Positions 51,678 through 60,985 are shown, counted from the stretch's first letter. The stretch is DNA of 64,000 bases from Acinetobacter sp. P8-3-8 (GCF_000214135.1 NZ_AFIE01000009.1:1-64000), one strand, 5' to 3'. A program made the numbers and translations. The notes: a model not told the origin generated them from the letters alone.

Positions 51678-52409
51678 ATGACAACGCAACCACGTTATAT
51701 TATTCAAACAGGTACAACCGTAGCACCTGACACTATTTATATTCAAGTCACGAAAGATGGCCCATATTTAGTTCATGGCAGCCCAAAACTATTACAAGTT
51801 TTTATTGAAAAGAATGCGTCTGGAAATTCGGGACAATATCGACAAGGTAAAGAATTTAAAGTTCAAGACAAAATGTATTTATGTCGCTGTGGGCACAGTA
51901 AAAATGCACCATTTTGTGATGGATCACATTTAAAAGCAGGGGAAGACCTTACAGAAGCAGAGAACTTTGCGCCATTGCTTGAAGGTTCCTCAGAAATTGA
52001 TGGACCTACTCAAATTTTGACTGATAATGAAAATTATTGTGCGTTTTCAAGATTTTGTGACAATGGAAATCGTGTTTGGAATGAAGTGCAAATGCAGGGA
52101 GAAGAACACGAAAAATTGACGGAATTTATGGTACACAATTGTGCTGCTGGACGGTTATTGGTGTGGGATAAGAAAACTTTACAGCCCATAGAAACGGCAG
52201 AAGATGCGGGCATTTATCCAATTGAAGATCCTGGGATTGGTTGCAGCGGACCTTTAATGGTACGTGGAGGTGTTCGCGCAGAAAGTGCTGATGGTCGATC
52301 TTATGAAATTCGAAACCGTCAAGCATTGTGTCGTTGTGGAAAATCTTCGAATAAACCATTTTGTAATGGCGCACATGCTTCGGTGAAATATCAGGATGGG
52401 ATTGAATAA
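51678..52409 (+). CDS. Iron-sulphur protein with two CDGSH domains and a central Fe-S module (243 aa)
   Basis: Three cysteine-rich blocks are visible. Two are CDGSH domains that each bind a 2Fe-2S cluster with three Cys and one His: CRCGHSKNAPFCDGSH at about residues 75-90 and CRCGKSSNKPFCNGAH near 216-231. Between them is a segment with CAFSRFCDNGN, HNCAAGRL and the late CSGP, resembling the divergent single 4Fe-4S ('Fer4_19') domain. The start is ATG 51678 with GGAAG upstream; ATG 51663 is an alternative. Electron transfer or redox sensing is likely. The partner is unknown. Confidence 0.85.
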   Translation: MTTQPRYIIQTGTTVAPDTIYIQVTKDGPYLVHGSPKLLQVFIEKNASGNSGQYRQGKEFKVQDKMYLCRCGHSKNAPFCDGSHLKAGEDLTEAENFAPLLEGSSEIDGPTQILTDNENYCAFSRFCDNGNRVWNEVQMQGEEHEKLTEFMVHNCAAGRLLVWDKKTLQPIETAEDAGIYPIEDPGIGCSGPLMVRGGVRAESADGRSYEIRNRQALCRCGKSSNKPFCNGAHASVKYQDGIE

Positions 52410-52448
52410 ACGCTTTGTTGTATTTAAATCTGAAAATTTAAGATAAAA

Positions 52449-52483
52449 AATAGAGCAACACAATCGCAGTGTGTTGCTCTATT
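52449..52483. terminator. Bidirectional terminator between the CDGSH gene and ybeD
   Basis: AATAGAGCAACACA (52449-52462) and its exact complement (52470-52483) surround a 7-nt loop. It is 9 bp beyond the ybeD stop on the minus strand, which continues with TTTTTT. Confidence 0.92.
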
Positions 52484-52492
52484 CATTTTGGA

Positions 52493-52780
52493 TCAAAGTG
52501 CTGTACGAATATGTTCACAAGCAGCTAGATCAGCATAAAGGGCATGAACTTGTTCAAGTTCTTCAAAACGTAATTGCGCAGTAATCGAATGATACTTGCC
52601 TGTACGTGATGGTTGTACAACAAGTGTTGCTTCATCAAATTCTGGGAAATGTTTTACCAAAATTTCTACAACTGCGCCTTTAAGTTCTTCACCCGCATTG
52701 CCAATCAGTTTAATTGGATAATCCATTGGAAAAACCCAAAGATCTTCTTGTAATTCGCGAGATGGAGTGCGGTCTAACAT
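52493..52780 (-). CDS. ybeD: YbeD/UPF0250 (DUF493) family protein (95 aa)
   Basis: A small alpha/beta regulatory-like domain: LWVFPMDYPIKLIGNAGEELKGAVVEILVKHFPEFDEATLVVQPSRTGKYHSITAQLRFEELEQVHALYADL. It resembles the allosteric domain of D-3-phosphoglycerate dehydrogenase. The E. coli homologue lies between dacA and lipB; here it is near lipB but on the far side of the CDGSH gene. The function is unproven. Confidence 0.9.
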   Translation of the reverse strand: MLDRTPSRELQEDLWVFPMDYPIKLIGNAGEELKGAVVEILVKHFPEFDEATLVVQPSRTGKYHSITAQLRFEELEQVHALYADLAACEHIRTAL

Positions 52781-52800
52781 ATTTCACCTCTAATTTATAG

Positions 52801-52828
52801 ACAAAGCCTGCGAGAATGCAGGCTTTGT
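52801..52828 (-). terminator. Hairpin downstream of rpoD
   Basis: ACAAAGCCTGC (52801-52811) and GCAGGCTTTGT (52818-52828) form a perfect 11-bp stem 63 bp beyond the rpoD stop. The U-tract is weak (TCTATAAATT). Confidence 0.7.
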
Positions 52829-52891
52829 GTTTCTCTTAGTTACTAAATGGGGATACTCGATTGTTTTTCAAGTCCTCAAAGTAATCTTAGA

Positions 52892-54781
52892 TTAGTCATT
52901 TTCTAAGAAAGAACGTAAGTGTTCTGAACGAGAAGGATGGCGTAATTTACGTAACGCTTTCGCTTCAATCTGACGAATACGTTCACGTGTTACATCAAAC
53001 TGTTTACCCACTTCTTCTAAAGTATGATCCGTTGGCATATCGATACCAAAACGCATTTTCAATACTTTCGCCTCACGCTCAGTTAAGTTTTCTAAAACTT
53101 CACGTGTCGCTTCTTTTAAGCCTTCAGATGTTGCTGCATCCACTGGAGATGTGATGTTGCCATCTTCAATGAAGTCACCAAGATGCGAATCTTCATCATC
53201 ACCAATTGGTGTTTCCATCGAAATCGGTTCTTTAGCGATTTTAAGCACTTTACGAACTTTAACTTCATCCATTTCCAAACGTTCACCTAACTCTTCAGGT
53301 GTCGGTTCACGCCCCATTTCTTGAAGAAGTTGGCGAGATACACGGTTGATCTTGTTAATAGTTTCGATCATGTGTACTGGAATACGAATGGTACGTGCTT
53401 GGTCTGCAATCGAACGGGTAATCGCCTGACGAATCCACCATGTTGCATAAGTAGAGAACTTATAACCACGACGGTATTCAAACTTATCCACGGCTTTCAT
53501 CAAACCGATGTTACCTTCTTGAATCAAGTCAAGGAATTGCAAACCACGGTTGGTGTATTTTTTCGCAATCGAAATAACCAAACGTAAGTTAGCTTCAACC
53601 ATTTCTTTTTTCGCACGACGTGCTTTTGCTTCACCAATCGCCATACGTTTAGAAATGTCTTTAATTTCTTTCACATTCAGATTCAATTCTTTTTCGATGT
53701 CAGCAATCTGTTGTTGGAATGCTAAGACATCAGGACGAACTTTTTCTAAATATGCTTTTGATTCAGCAGGTGCTTTGGCAATTTGTTCATCTAACCAAGC
53801 TGGATTTGATTCTTGACCTGGGAATGATGTGCGGAATTGAGTACGATCCATACGACCACGACGAACTGCATAACGCATTACTTCACGTTCAGAAGTACGG
53901 ATTTGCTCATGCGTACCACGAATCATTTCAGAGATGATGTCGAATAAACGAGGCGTAAATTTAAACATCATAAACACAGCAGCAAGTGACTCAATCGCTT
54001 CTTTGCCTTCATCACTATTACGACCGTGTTTAGCAAGTGTTTCTTTGGCATTATTCCAAACAGAGGCTAATTCATCAAAACGAGCTTTAGCAATTTCTGG
54101 ATCTGGACCTGATTCACCTTCAGAGTCATCATCACCTTCAGACTCTTCTTCTTCGTCATCATCATCCAGTTTTACATCTTTGGTCGGTTTAGCAGATGCA
54201 CTTTCATCATCTTCTAACTCTTCAGTTTCTTCTTCAATAACTTCTGGAATCACTTCGTCTGATTCAGGATCTAAATAACCTGATAAAATATCGGCAAGAC
54301 GACGTTCGCCTGTTTCATAATCTTTATATTCTTGCAAAACTACTTCGACTGCATTTGGCCAATATGCAATTGAATGCAGTACATCACGAATACCTTCTTC
54401 GATACGTTTGGCAATGCTAATTTCGCCTTCACGTGTCAACAGTTCAACAGTACCCATTTCACGCATATACATACGCACAGGGTCAGTTGTACGACCAGGT
54501 TCGTTTTCTACAGAAGCAAGTACGGCAGCAGCTTCCTCTTCTGCAACTTCATCAGCAGCTTCGCTATTCCCTTCGAACATCGTATCATCAGATTCTGGTG
54601 CACGTTCGTGTACAGGAATACCAACGTCTTGAAGCATTTGGATAATGTCTTCAATCTGTTCGCTTTCAGTGATCGAGTCTGGGAGATGATCGTTAACCTC
54701 AGCGTAGGTTAAGTAACCTTGTTCTTTGCCTCGGCTAATAAGAGCCGCTACTTGTGAAGTAGGGGAATGCATTTCGCTCAT
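52892..54781 (-). CDS. rpoD: RNA polymerase sigma factor RpoD, sigma-70 (629 aa)
   Basis: The primary sigma factor. Region 1.1 is at the N-terminus, and region 1.2 is at [21 protein letters not shown] (about 100-120). An acidic low-complexity non-conserved region follows ([22 protein letters not shown], about 200-225). Region 2 is at [65 protein letters not shown], binding the core enzyme and minus-10. Region 4.2 is at [32 protein letters not shown], binding minus-35. Length and order are normal. Confidence 0.98.
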   Translation of the reverse strand: MSEMHSPTSQVAALISRGKEQGYLTYAEVNDHLPDSITESEQIEDIIQMLQDVGIPVHERAPESDDTMFEGNSEAADEVAEEEAAAVLASVENEPGRTTDPVRMYMREMGTVELLTREGEISIAKRIEEGIRDVLHSIAYWPNAVEVVLQEYKDYETGERRLADILSGYLDPESDEVIPEVIEEETEELEDDESASAKPTKDVKLDDDDEEEESEGDDDSEGESGPDPEIAKARFDELASVWNNAKETLAKHGRNSDEGKEAIESLAAVFMMFKFTPRLFDIISEMIRGTHEQIRTSEREVMRYAVRRGRMDRTQFRTSFPGQESNPAWLDEQIAKAPAESKAYLEKVRPDVLAFQQQIADIEKELNLNVKEIKDISKRMAIGEAKARRAKKEMVEANLRLVISIAKKYTNRGLQFLDLIQEGNIGLMKAVDKFEYRRGYKFSTYATWWIRQAITRSIADQARTIRIPVHMIETINKINRVSRQLLQEMGREPTPEELGERLEMDEVKVRKVLKIAKEPISMETPIGDDEDSHLGDFIEDGNITSPVDAATSEGLKEATREVLENLTEREAKVLKMRFGIDMPTDHTLEEVGKQFDVTRERIRQIEAKALRKLRHPSRSEHLRSFLEND

Positions 54782-55170
54782 CTTTACTCTCTTCTCGTTG
54801 AATCAGTGGCAGTAAAAAACCGTGCATAATAGCACAATTCATATCAATAAATCTGTGAATAGCACAGGTATCCCACCAGTGAATTACAGTAAAAAAACTG
54901 TCTGGTGAAATATTAAAAAATTTAAATTCAGTGCAATAGGTGGGGTTGAAATTGTTGTTTTCAAGTTCATCCCGTGCGAGTTTCAGTCTGGAATCAATCG
55001 TAAAACAGAAAGACGCAGGGTGGATTATATCATGCCATAAAAATTGGTCAGAAAAAAAGCCCCAAAATCGATTTGAATGCGAAAAAAACAAATAAAACTT
55101 GACAAGTTTTTAGAACAGGGATAAATAGCGCCTAGACCCATTCACTTTTTTTCATTATGAGGTAGTTTTA
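54782..55170. other. Intergenic region, 389 bp, between divergent rpoD and the gene at 55171
   Basis: It holds both promoters. TTGACA with TAAATA lies near 55100-55130 in the plus direction (TTGACAAGTTTTTAGAACAG then GGATAAATAG), a possible promoter for the small acidic protein. No open frame or RNA is supported. Confidence 0.4.
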
Positions 55171-55380
55171 GTGTCTTCTACAGATTTTGAACTAGATGAT
55201 AACTACGGTGATGATGATGTTAGTTTTGATGAGTCATCAAGCAAAATTAGCGCTAAAGAATCCTTAGAAAAGCGTCGTTTAATAGATGACTTACTTGCTC
55301 AACGCCGTTTAGAACGCGAATTAAAAGATTTTGATTATGATCTTGATGATGACGATCTTGACGACGATGAAGAAGATTAA
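55171..55380 (+). CDS. Small acidic protein, PA3496-like (69 aa)
   Basis: A highly acidic protein: the N-terminus is DFELDDNYGDDDVSFDESS and the C-terminus ends in a run of D and E (DLDDDDLDDDEED). A basic middle (KESLEKRRLIDDLLAQRRLERELKDF) lies between. It starts with GTG preceded by TGAGGTAG. Proteins of this shape are annotated as PA3496-family in pseudomonads; the function is unknown. A YgfB-type gene follows after 67 bp. Confidence 0.72.
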   Translation: MSSTDFELDDNYGDDDVSFDESSSKISAKESLEKRRLIDDLLAQRRLERELKDFDYDLDDDDLDDDEED

Positions 55381-55447
55381 AAATACATTGGGCATAGTGT
55401 GGGAAAATGCTATGCTTCACCCTGATACACATTGAACTGGAAATAAA

Positions 55448-55975
55448 ATGAGTGCTTTAGATTTAGATCTGTTAAGTGACTATTTAGATGGTGACCAAAA
55501 TGAATATGGTCTAGATTTTGCTGCGACTCATGGATTTTTGTGTGCGACTGCAGTAGGTCCAACTTTTGATCAATGGCTAGATGAGCTATTTGATAATAAT
55601 CAAAAGAAAGTACCTGCTGAAATCATTGCGCAAATTAAGGCATGGTTAGATGCAATTCGTCAGAACTTAGCCAATGAAGAAGGGATTGAATTTCCTTTTG
55701 AAATTGAAGAAGCAGACGTAGAATCAAGTCTAGGCGACTGGAGCGTTGGTTTTGTAGATGCAATGTTCCTCAATGAAGATGCTTGGTTTGCACCAGAATA
55801 TGAAGAGCAAGTTGTAGACTTAACCCTACCAATGATGGTGTTCAGTGGTGTGGACGATGAAGATCCTCAAATGGAATCTTTCCGTCGCAATGGACAATTG
55901 ATGGATGAAATTGCTGAAGAAATTCCAGACAATTTAAATGAAATCTATCTGATGTATCATACGCCAGCGAAGTGA
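55448..55975 (+). CDS. UPF0149/YecA-YgfB family protein (175 aa)
   Basis: An acidic all-helical protein: LSDYLDGDQNEYGLDFAATHGFLCATAVGP is the family start and GDWSVGFVDAMFLNEDAW a second conserved block. The C-terminal SEC-C zinc-binding tail of YecA is absent, so it resembles the short form. The function is unknown. It ends before a terminator shared with tpm. Confidence 0.87.
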   Translation: MSALDLDLLSDYLDGDQNEYGLDFAATHGFLCATAVGPTFDQWLDELFDNNQKKVPAEIIAQIKAWLDAIRQNLANEEGIEFPFEIEEADVESSLGDWSVGFVDAMFLNEDAWFAPEYEEQVVDLTLPMMVFSGVDDEDPQMESFRRNGQLMDEIAEEIPDNLNEIYLMYHTPAK

Positions 55976-56055
55976 TATTTCTTGTGTCGCTATCATTGCG
56001 ACTCAAGTATCACGCTATCACACAGTAAGCTAAGCTTGCCATTTAATTGCATTGA

Positions 56056-56080
56056 AAAGCACCTTTCGGAGGTGCTTTTT
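56056..56080. terminator. Terminator between the UPF0149 gene and tpm
   Basis: AAAGCACCT (56056-56064) pairs with AGGTGCTTT (56070-56078) around TTCGG, then TTTTT on the plus strand. It lies directly against the tpm stop codon, so it may serve both genes. Confidence 0.9.
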
Positions 56081-56721
56081 TATTTCTCAAGTTTAGGTTT
56101 TAAATACCACACTTTTTCCATGGCATTTTGCCCTTTAAAACTGTCTGATAAATCAACCTGCTCCAACAGCTTAATCTGATAAGCATGCTGATAATGTTGA
56201 TGAATTTCAGCTTCAGTTACAGAAAAGGGAGGGCCTTCATAACTATCTTGATCATATTCATAGCTAATGATTAATTGTGGAACATGAGCAAGCTCAATAA
56301 GATGAGCTGTGTACTGTTTACGTGTTGTTTCAGGTAAAGCGACCAATGCAGCACGATCATAAATAGCATCAACATGACCCAGTAGATTTTTGTTTAGATG
56401 AAAAATATCACCAACAAATAAATCGAGTTGATCATGTTGATAATGAACCAATTCACCGACTTGATGTTGTGTAAATTCAAGTTGTAATTCAAGTATGAGT
56501 GCATCAACTGCTTTTTGACTCAATTCAATCGCGACAACACGAAAGCCTTGAGCAAGTAACCAACCGATGTCTAGGGATTTACCACTCAGTGGCATAAAAA
56601 TACGTGCACCTTTATCCAAGGAAAGGGCAGATAAGTTTTCGAGCAATAATGGGTTAGGTTGTGGCAGATGAAAACCAATTCGATTTTCCTGCCAGCGTTG
56701 GTGCCAAAATTGATAATCCAT
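56080..56721 (-). CDS. tpm: Thiopurine S-methyltransferase (213 aa)
   Basis: A SAM-dependent methyltransferase. WHQRWQENRIGFHLPQPNPLLLENLSAL is the TPMT N-terminus, IFMPLSGKSLDIGWLLAQGFRVVAIELS the SAM-binding loop, and DAIYDRAALVALPETTRKQYTAHL the next family block. Bacterial TPMTs also methylate tellurite and selenite. The length is normal. Confidence 0.94.
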   Translation of the reverse strand: MDYQFWHQRWQENRIGFHLPQPNPLLLENLSALSLDKGARIFMPLSGKSLDIGWLLAQGFRVVAIELSQKAVDALILELQLEFTQHQVGELVHYQHDQLDLFVGDIFHLNKNLLGHVDAIYDRAALVALPETTRKQYTAHLIELAHVPQLIISYEYDQDSYEGPPFSVTEAEIHQHYQHAYQIKLLEQVDLSDSFKGQNAMEKVWYLKPKLEK

Positions 56722-56772
56722 AGAAACCTCATGATTGATTACAAAAGCGATTATCGCTGTATAATATTGATA

Positions 56773-57375
56773 TTATTTAGTTTGATAAAATTTTTTATAG
56801 AGCCAAATACAACCAAAAAGAATACACAATGCAATAATCACATAACCTACACGGCTAAAAATTTGTTGCATCAATTCAGTATTATTTCCAAAATAAAAAC
56901 CAACACAGGCGAGGAATGTTGTCCAAATGACAGTTCCTGATGCGCTGTAACTCATAAACTTCCAGAAGGGCATGCGACTCATCCCTGCTGGAATACTAAT
57001 CAGAGAGCGAACGGCAGGAACCATACGTCCAAAGAAAACCACACGATGTCCATAATGTTCAAACCAATCTAAGGCCTTTTTAACATCATCTGATTTGATA
57101 AAAAGATATTTACCGTATTGGTCAATCCAGTTGAACAGTGCGTCATGTGAGATTTTACGACCAATCCAATACAGTGCAGCAGCGGCAATTAAAGAGCCGA
57201 TACTTCCTGAAATAATAACGCCAAATAGTGTTAATTGACCTTGTGATGCAGCAAAGCCCGCAGAAGGCATAATAATTTCAGAGGGAATGGGTGGAAAGAC
57301 ATTATCCAAAAACATAAGTAGAGCAATACCGAAGTACCCCAACTGCTCCATGATAGAAATAATCCAATCGGTCAT
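56773..57375 (-). CDS. DedA-family membrane protein (200 aa)
   Basis: A small polytopic DedA/VTT-domain protein. FLDNVFPPIPSEIIMPSAGF contains the conserved acidic residue and the re-entrant hairpin. FFGRMVPAVRSLISIPAGMSRMPFWKF holds the two conserved arginines (GRxxPxxR). The family includes undecaprenyl-phosphate and phosphatidylethanolamine flippases and often affects polymyxin resistance. It is the only gene in its unit. Confidence 0.93.
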   Translation of the reverse strand: MTDWIISIMEQLGYFGIALLMFLDNVFPPIPSEIIMPSAGFAASQGQLTLFGVIISGSIGSLIAAAALYWIGRKISHDALFNWIDQYGKYLFIKSDDVKKALDWFEHYGHRVVFFGRMVPAVRSLISIPAGMSRMPFWKFMSYSASGTVIWTTFLACVGFYFGNNTELMQQIFSRVGYVIIALCILFGCIWLYKKFYQTK

Positions 57376-57380
57376 TTTAT

Positions 57381-57409
57381 AAATAAAAATAGGATGTTAG
57401 ACACATCCT
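57381..57409 (-). terminator. Terminator of the gene at 57475
   Basis: AGGATGT (57391-57397) pairs with ACATCCT (57403-57409). On the minus strand it is followed by ATTTTTATTT. It stands between the hypothetical membrane gene and dedA. Confidence 0.75.
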
Positions 57410-57474
57410 AAGATTTTATTTGATAAATGAACAGTAGGAATTTGTATTTAAAAGATTGTATTCACAAATGCAGC

Positions 57475-57780
57475 TTAATCTTGAAAATGCAATACGGTAT
57501 AAATATAGACTTTGCGCAATAAATAACACAAAGCAATGGGAATAAGGATCAGCAATAACGACAGGGTAAAATTGGCTTTGAGACCATATCCGATTGCCAT
57601 AGCGATGGTAGAACCTGTGACTAAGCCTAAAATCAGGATTAAAAAATGTGGTTGCTGATTTAAGCATTTTTCGAGTTGTAATGGGTCAACACGTTTTCTC
57701 AACATGTTTAAGTTATGCAGTACAGCATGATGATGCGTCATCGTTAAATGAGGTGAATATTTTGAAGTCACTTTTTGCAT
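57475..57780 (-). CDS. Hypothetical small membrane protein (101 aa)
   Basis: A histidine-containing N-terminus (TMTHHHAVLHNLNMLRKRVDPLQLEKCLNQQPH) is followed by two membrane segments (FLILILGLVTGSTIAMAIGYGL and FTLSLLLILIPIALCYLLRKVYIYTV). ATG 57780 has AGGAGTACC upstream. I do not recognise the family. The reading frame is overlapped by another open frame from 57416, which lacks a start with a ribosome-binding site. Confidence 0.6.
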   Translation of the reverse strand: MQKVTSKYSPHLTMTHHHAVLHNLNMLRKRVDPLQLEKCLNQQPHFLILILGLVTGSTIAMAIGYGLKANFTLSLLLILIPIALCYLLRKVYIYTVLHFQD

Positions 57781-57945
57781 AGCGGTACTCCTAAAATTAT
57801 TACAACTGATGTATGTGTCACGGTTTTGTGTTGCGTTAAAAAGCTGATTTTATTTAAGTTTATACAAGTAAATTAGCAATGTTGTGGTGAAAAGCAATCA
57901 CTAAGATTGGTGAACTTTGTTTATTTTTTGTGATTTAAATTTGGC

Positions 57946-57977
57946 AATAAAAAACCGTAGTTTTAAGGCTACGGTTT
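57946..57977 (-). terminator. trhO terminator
   Basis: AAACCGTAG (57952-57960) pairs with CTACGGTTT (57969-57977). The minus strand continues with TTTTTT. It lies 53 bp beyond the trhO stop. Confidence 0.9.
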
Positions 57978-58030
57978 GGGTCATTACCAATGAATATTGA
58001 AATGATTTTTATTCGATTGTCAGTTTTAAA

Positions 58031-58963
58031 TTAAAGACGTTTACGTTTTGCAGCAACAATTTGTGATTGGCGCATACGGAAGCCTGCTTTTTGTTTCTCC
58101 GAAGTTTTATCAATACAGTATTTACATGAAACACCATGTTCATAACTGCTTAATTCAACTTCTTCAGGAAGTAAAGGCCATCCGCAAGCATGGCATTTGG
58201 TGTTTAAACCTTCTTCGACACCATGTGTAACGGCTGTACGACCATCAAATACAAAACATTCACCTTCCCACATGCTTTCATCAGCAGGGGTTTCTTCAAG
58301 GTATTTTAAAATACCACCTTTAAGGTGATAAACCTCATTAAAACCTTCTTGAAGAAGCAATGATGTTGATTTTTCACAACGAATACCACCTGTACAGAAC
58401 ATCGCAATTTTCTTGTCTTTGTGTTGTTCTAGGTTTTGTTTTACATATTCTGGAAACTCACGGAACGTTTCTGTTTTAGGATCAATTGCACCTTTAAATG
58501 TACCCGCTTTGTATTCATAGTCATTACGCGTATCAATCAAAATCACATCATCACGTGCAATCAGTTCATTCCACTCTTTAGGGTCAAGATAATGCCCCAC
58601 AAGATCACGTGGCTTTACTTCAACACCAAGCGTTACAATTTCAGTTTTAAGTTTAATTTTCATTTTACGGAAAGGTTTTTCATCACTATGCGATTCCTTA
58701 TATTCCATCGCATTGAAACCTTCACCTAAAAGGAATTGATTTATACAATCAATCGCTTGTCGATCACCTGCAACTGTACCGTTAATTCCTTCACCTGCAA
58801 CAATTAGAGTTCCACAAAGGTTGATGGTTTTTACCAAATCTAAAAGACGTTGTTGAAGATCGGCAGGATCTTGAACTTCTTTGAATTGATAAAGCGCTGC
58901 AACAACCCAACCAGAGGTCGCTTGCTGTTCTACAGGTGCAAGCTGTTCTACAGTAGCGTTCAT
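58031..58963 (-). CDS. trhO: tRNA uridine(34) hydroxylase, TrhO/YceA (310 aa)
   Basis: A rhodanese-domain enzyme that makes 5-hydroxyuridine at the tRNA wobble position, using oxygen. An N-terminal acylphosphatase-like domain (GTLIVAGEGINGTVAGDRQAIDCI) is followed by the rhodanese domain with the active loop FCTGGIRCEKSTSLLLQEG. A zinc-binding-like tail (CHACGWPLLPEEVELSSYEHGVSCKYC) ends it. The start is at 58963 (MNATVEQLAP). The 45-bp upstream extension has no family match. Confidence 0.94.
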   Translation of the reverse strand: MNATVEQLAPVEQQATSGWVVAALYQFKEVQDPADLQQRLLDLVKTINLCGTLIVAGEGINGTVAGDRQAIDCINQFLLGEGFNAMEYKESHSDEKPFRKMKIKLKTEIVTLGVEVKPRDLVGHYLDPKEWNELIARDDVILIDTRNDYEYKAGTFKGAIDPKTETFREFPEYVKQNLEQHKDKKIAMFCTGGIRCEKSTSLLLQEGFNEVYHLKGGILKYLEETPADESMWEGECFVFDGRTAVTHGVEEGLNTKCHACGWPLLPEEVELSSYEHGVSCKYCIDKTSEKQKAGFRMRQSQIVAAKRKRL

Positions 58964-59199
58964 GGAAAACTCCAAATGTATAATAATAGGATAAAATTTT
59001 AGGCGCACATTTTAACGTGATTTATTGGAATATGCGAGAAATCCATACACATTGTAGTGAATTTTTAAGGCAGACAAATTTTATGGATTTAAATACTAAA
59101 TCTAGTGCTTTAACATTTTTTATATACCATATATAGTATGGCTAAATTGAAATTCAGCATTGAAAATGTGTGCTAGATTGCTTGTTTGAGGAACTTATT

Positions 59200-59682
59200 T
59201 TGAATAGCCAACGTCGTATACCATCATTAACGCCTTGCGCAGGTCGTTGTTCTACGGTATTTGGTGATTCAGTTTGTCGTGGTTGTCGTCGTTTTAACCA
59301 TGAAGTGATTCAGTGGAATACCTATTCTGCTGAGCAGCGATTGGCTGTGTGGGTACGGTTAGATGCGCAACTTGATCAAATCCTTGTACCTTTATTGCCT
59401 TTAGCGGATTTAAAACATGTCGAAGGCTTTATTCATAGCAAACATGTACGTGTTTTGGACACAGCGTCTAAAGGCAGAAAGTATTATCATGCACTTAAAA
59501 TCTGTGAAAAAAATCGAAATTTAGCCCATGACAGTGGTTTAGGTATTGATTCAAAACAAGTTAAGCCTTTATGGGATGAGTTTGAGCGCAGAGTATTGGC
59601 ATTGGCGAATGCAAGTTATGATTTTGCTTGGTTAAGAGCAGTTGGGATTCGACAAAGCATTTTACATTTAGAAGAAAATTAA
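59200..59682 (+). CDS. DUF1289 family protein (160 aa)
   Basis: The N-terminal CAGRCSTVFGDSVCRGCRRFNHEVIQWNTYSAEQRLAVWVRLD is the DUF1289 domain, with four metal-ligand-like cysteines. The rest is helical with no known family. TTG 59200 is preferred because GAGG lies 8 nt upstream; GTG 59170 is the alternative. The function is unknown; a zinc or Fe-S site is possible. Confidence 0.82.
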   Translation: MNSQRRIPSLTPCAGRCSTVFGDSVCRGCRRFNHEVIQWNTYSAEQRLAVWVRLDAQLDQILVPLLPLADLKHVEGFIHSKHVRVLDTASKGRKYYHALKICEKNRNLAHDSGLGIDSKQVKPLWDEFERRVLALANASYDFAWLRAVGIRQSILHLEEN

Positions 59683-59882
59683 TTTTATTATTCATGTGGA
59701 TAGAGCGATGCTTTAAGGATGTGTTGATTGTTAATGCTGCGTGATTCAAAATTTTAAAAAAGTTTAAACAATTAAAAAATACAATTGTAGGACTGAATTA
59801 GAAAATATCTTTGAAATAGTTATTTAAAATTATATATAATGTGACTTGTGTCAAATAAATATTCGTAAAAACGAGAATGATC

Positions 59883-60263
59883 ATGAATGAAGTTAAAGAA
59901 TTAGAAGCCATTAAACAATTAAAAATTGAAGAAAAGTATGCGTTTTTTATTGAACAAGTGCTAGAAAATGGTGAAATTTGGGGATTGTGCGGAGAAGGAT
60001 GGGCTTCATTCCTAGATGATGCACAAGGTATTCAAGCTTTTCCAGTTTGGTCAGATAAAACTTTTGCAGAGTTCAATGCTGTTGGTGATTGGGAGGGGTT
60101 TAAAGCCACACCTTTTACTGTTCAGCAATTGATTACTGAACTTGCACCTGAACTCGCTCAGGCAAATATTCAGCTTTCAGTGTTTAAATTTCCGCAAGAT
60201 TCAGGACATTTGATTGCTGCTGAACTGCTTTCAAATACTTTGCGAAACAAGTTGGCATCATAA
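59883..60263 (+). CDS. DUF2750 family protein (126 aa)
   Basis: A small soluble protein: KYAFFIEQVLENGEIWGLCGEGWASFLDDAQGIQAFPVWSDKTFAEFNAVGDWEGFKATPFTV is the DUF2750 core. ATG 59883 is used (an ATG also stands at 59877). Proteins of this family resemble immunity or SMI1-like folds in predicted shape, but no toxin is next to it. Unknown function. Confidence 0.8.
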   Translation: MNEVKELEAIKQLKIEEKYAFFIEQVLENGEIWGLCGEGWASFLDDAQGIQAFPVWSDKTFAEFNAVGDWEGFKATPFTVQQLITELAPELAQANIQLSVFKFPQDSGHLIAAELLSNTLRNKLAS

Positions 60264-60313
60264 TATTCAATACCTTCATCAATATCTTAATAAATCTTTT
60301 TGCTAAAATTGGT

Positions 60314-60886
60314 TTATTGATGAGCTGCTGAAGGTCGTTCGGTATAATTTTTGATGAGTTGAAGCATTGCAGTTTTTTGCTGTTGGGCAATACCTGAATC
60401 AAAGCCTTCAACTAAAAATCTACTGATTAAACCTTCAATGAGATTGTAAAATAAATCGGCTACGACTTGGTCTTGACTCACTTGATGTGAAAAATGATGG
60501 ATGAATTGTCGTAGCCAAATTTTATGTGCAACTGAAATTTCTATAATTTCAGTATCTTGAATAGAAGACTCAGCGACAGCTCGCACGAATAAACAACCTT
60601 TAAAATGATCTTGCTGAAACCAAAGCATATGCCAGTCATAAATTTTGTCTAATGCACCAAGACCCTCAGAATCAGCAACAAATTCAATCAAGCTTTGTCT
60701 AAAGCGTAGATCTCGTTGTTTAAGAACTTCTGCAATAAGTTGTTGTTTATTTTTAAAATAAGTATACATGGTTGTTTTAGAGCAACCTGATTCATCACGG
60801 ATTAAATCCACGCCGACACTGGTAAAACTATGTGCATTAAAAAGTGCTTCGGCAGTCGTCAAAATTTTTGTTGCTGACTTAGACAT
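60314..60886 (-). CDS. TetR-family transcriptional regulator (190 aa)
   Basis: The helix-turn-helix is at about residues 8-52: ILTTAEALFNAHSFTSVGVDLIRDESGCSKTTMYTYFKNKQQLIAEVL. The C-terminal ligand domain is helical and unspecific. ATG 60886 has GAGAA upstream; a GTG precedes it. It is divergent from the HPP gene, and a perfect palindrome lies on the shared promoter. It probably represses both. Confidence 0.9.
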   Translation of the reverse strand: MSKSATKILTTAEALFNAHSFTSVGVDLIRDESGCSKTTMYTYFKNKQQLIAEVLKQRDLRFRQSLIEFVADSEGLGALDKIYDWHMLWFQQDHFKGCLFVRAVAESSIQDTEIIEISVAHKIWLRQFIHHFSHQVSQDQVVADLFYNLIEGLISRFLVEGFDSGIAQQQKTAMLQLIKNYTERPSAAHQ

Positions 60887-60909
60887 CACTTGATTCTCAA
60901 AATTGATTG

Positions 60910-60938
60910 TTGAAAACAGTACAGATCTGTACTATTTT
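60910..60938 (+). promoter_or_regulatory. HPP promoter with palindromic TetR operator
   Basis: TTGAAA (60910-60915), a 17-bp spacer and TATTTT (60933-60938). The perfect 16-bp palindrome AGTACAGATCTGTACT (60918-60933) fills the spacer. The layout matches the PAP2-adeIJK promoter. Confidence 0.75.
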
Positions 60939-60985
60939 AATTTTAGCGCGCTAAAACTCAATAAATCAATCAAGAGGGCATCTCT

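Noticed and set aside
54735-55091. A 118-codon frame upstream of rpoD on the same strand
   Set aside because: It overlaps the rpoD start out of frame, has no ribosome-binding site and an F/H/S-rich composition typical of non-coding AT-rich DNA.
57416-57667. An 83-codon frame overlapping the small membrane protein gene
   Set aside because: It has no ribosome-binding site and overlaps the gene at 57475-57780, which has AGGAG and two clear membrane segments.
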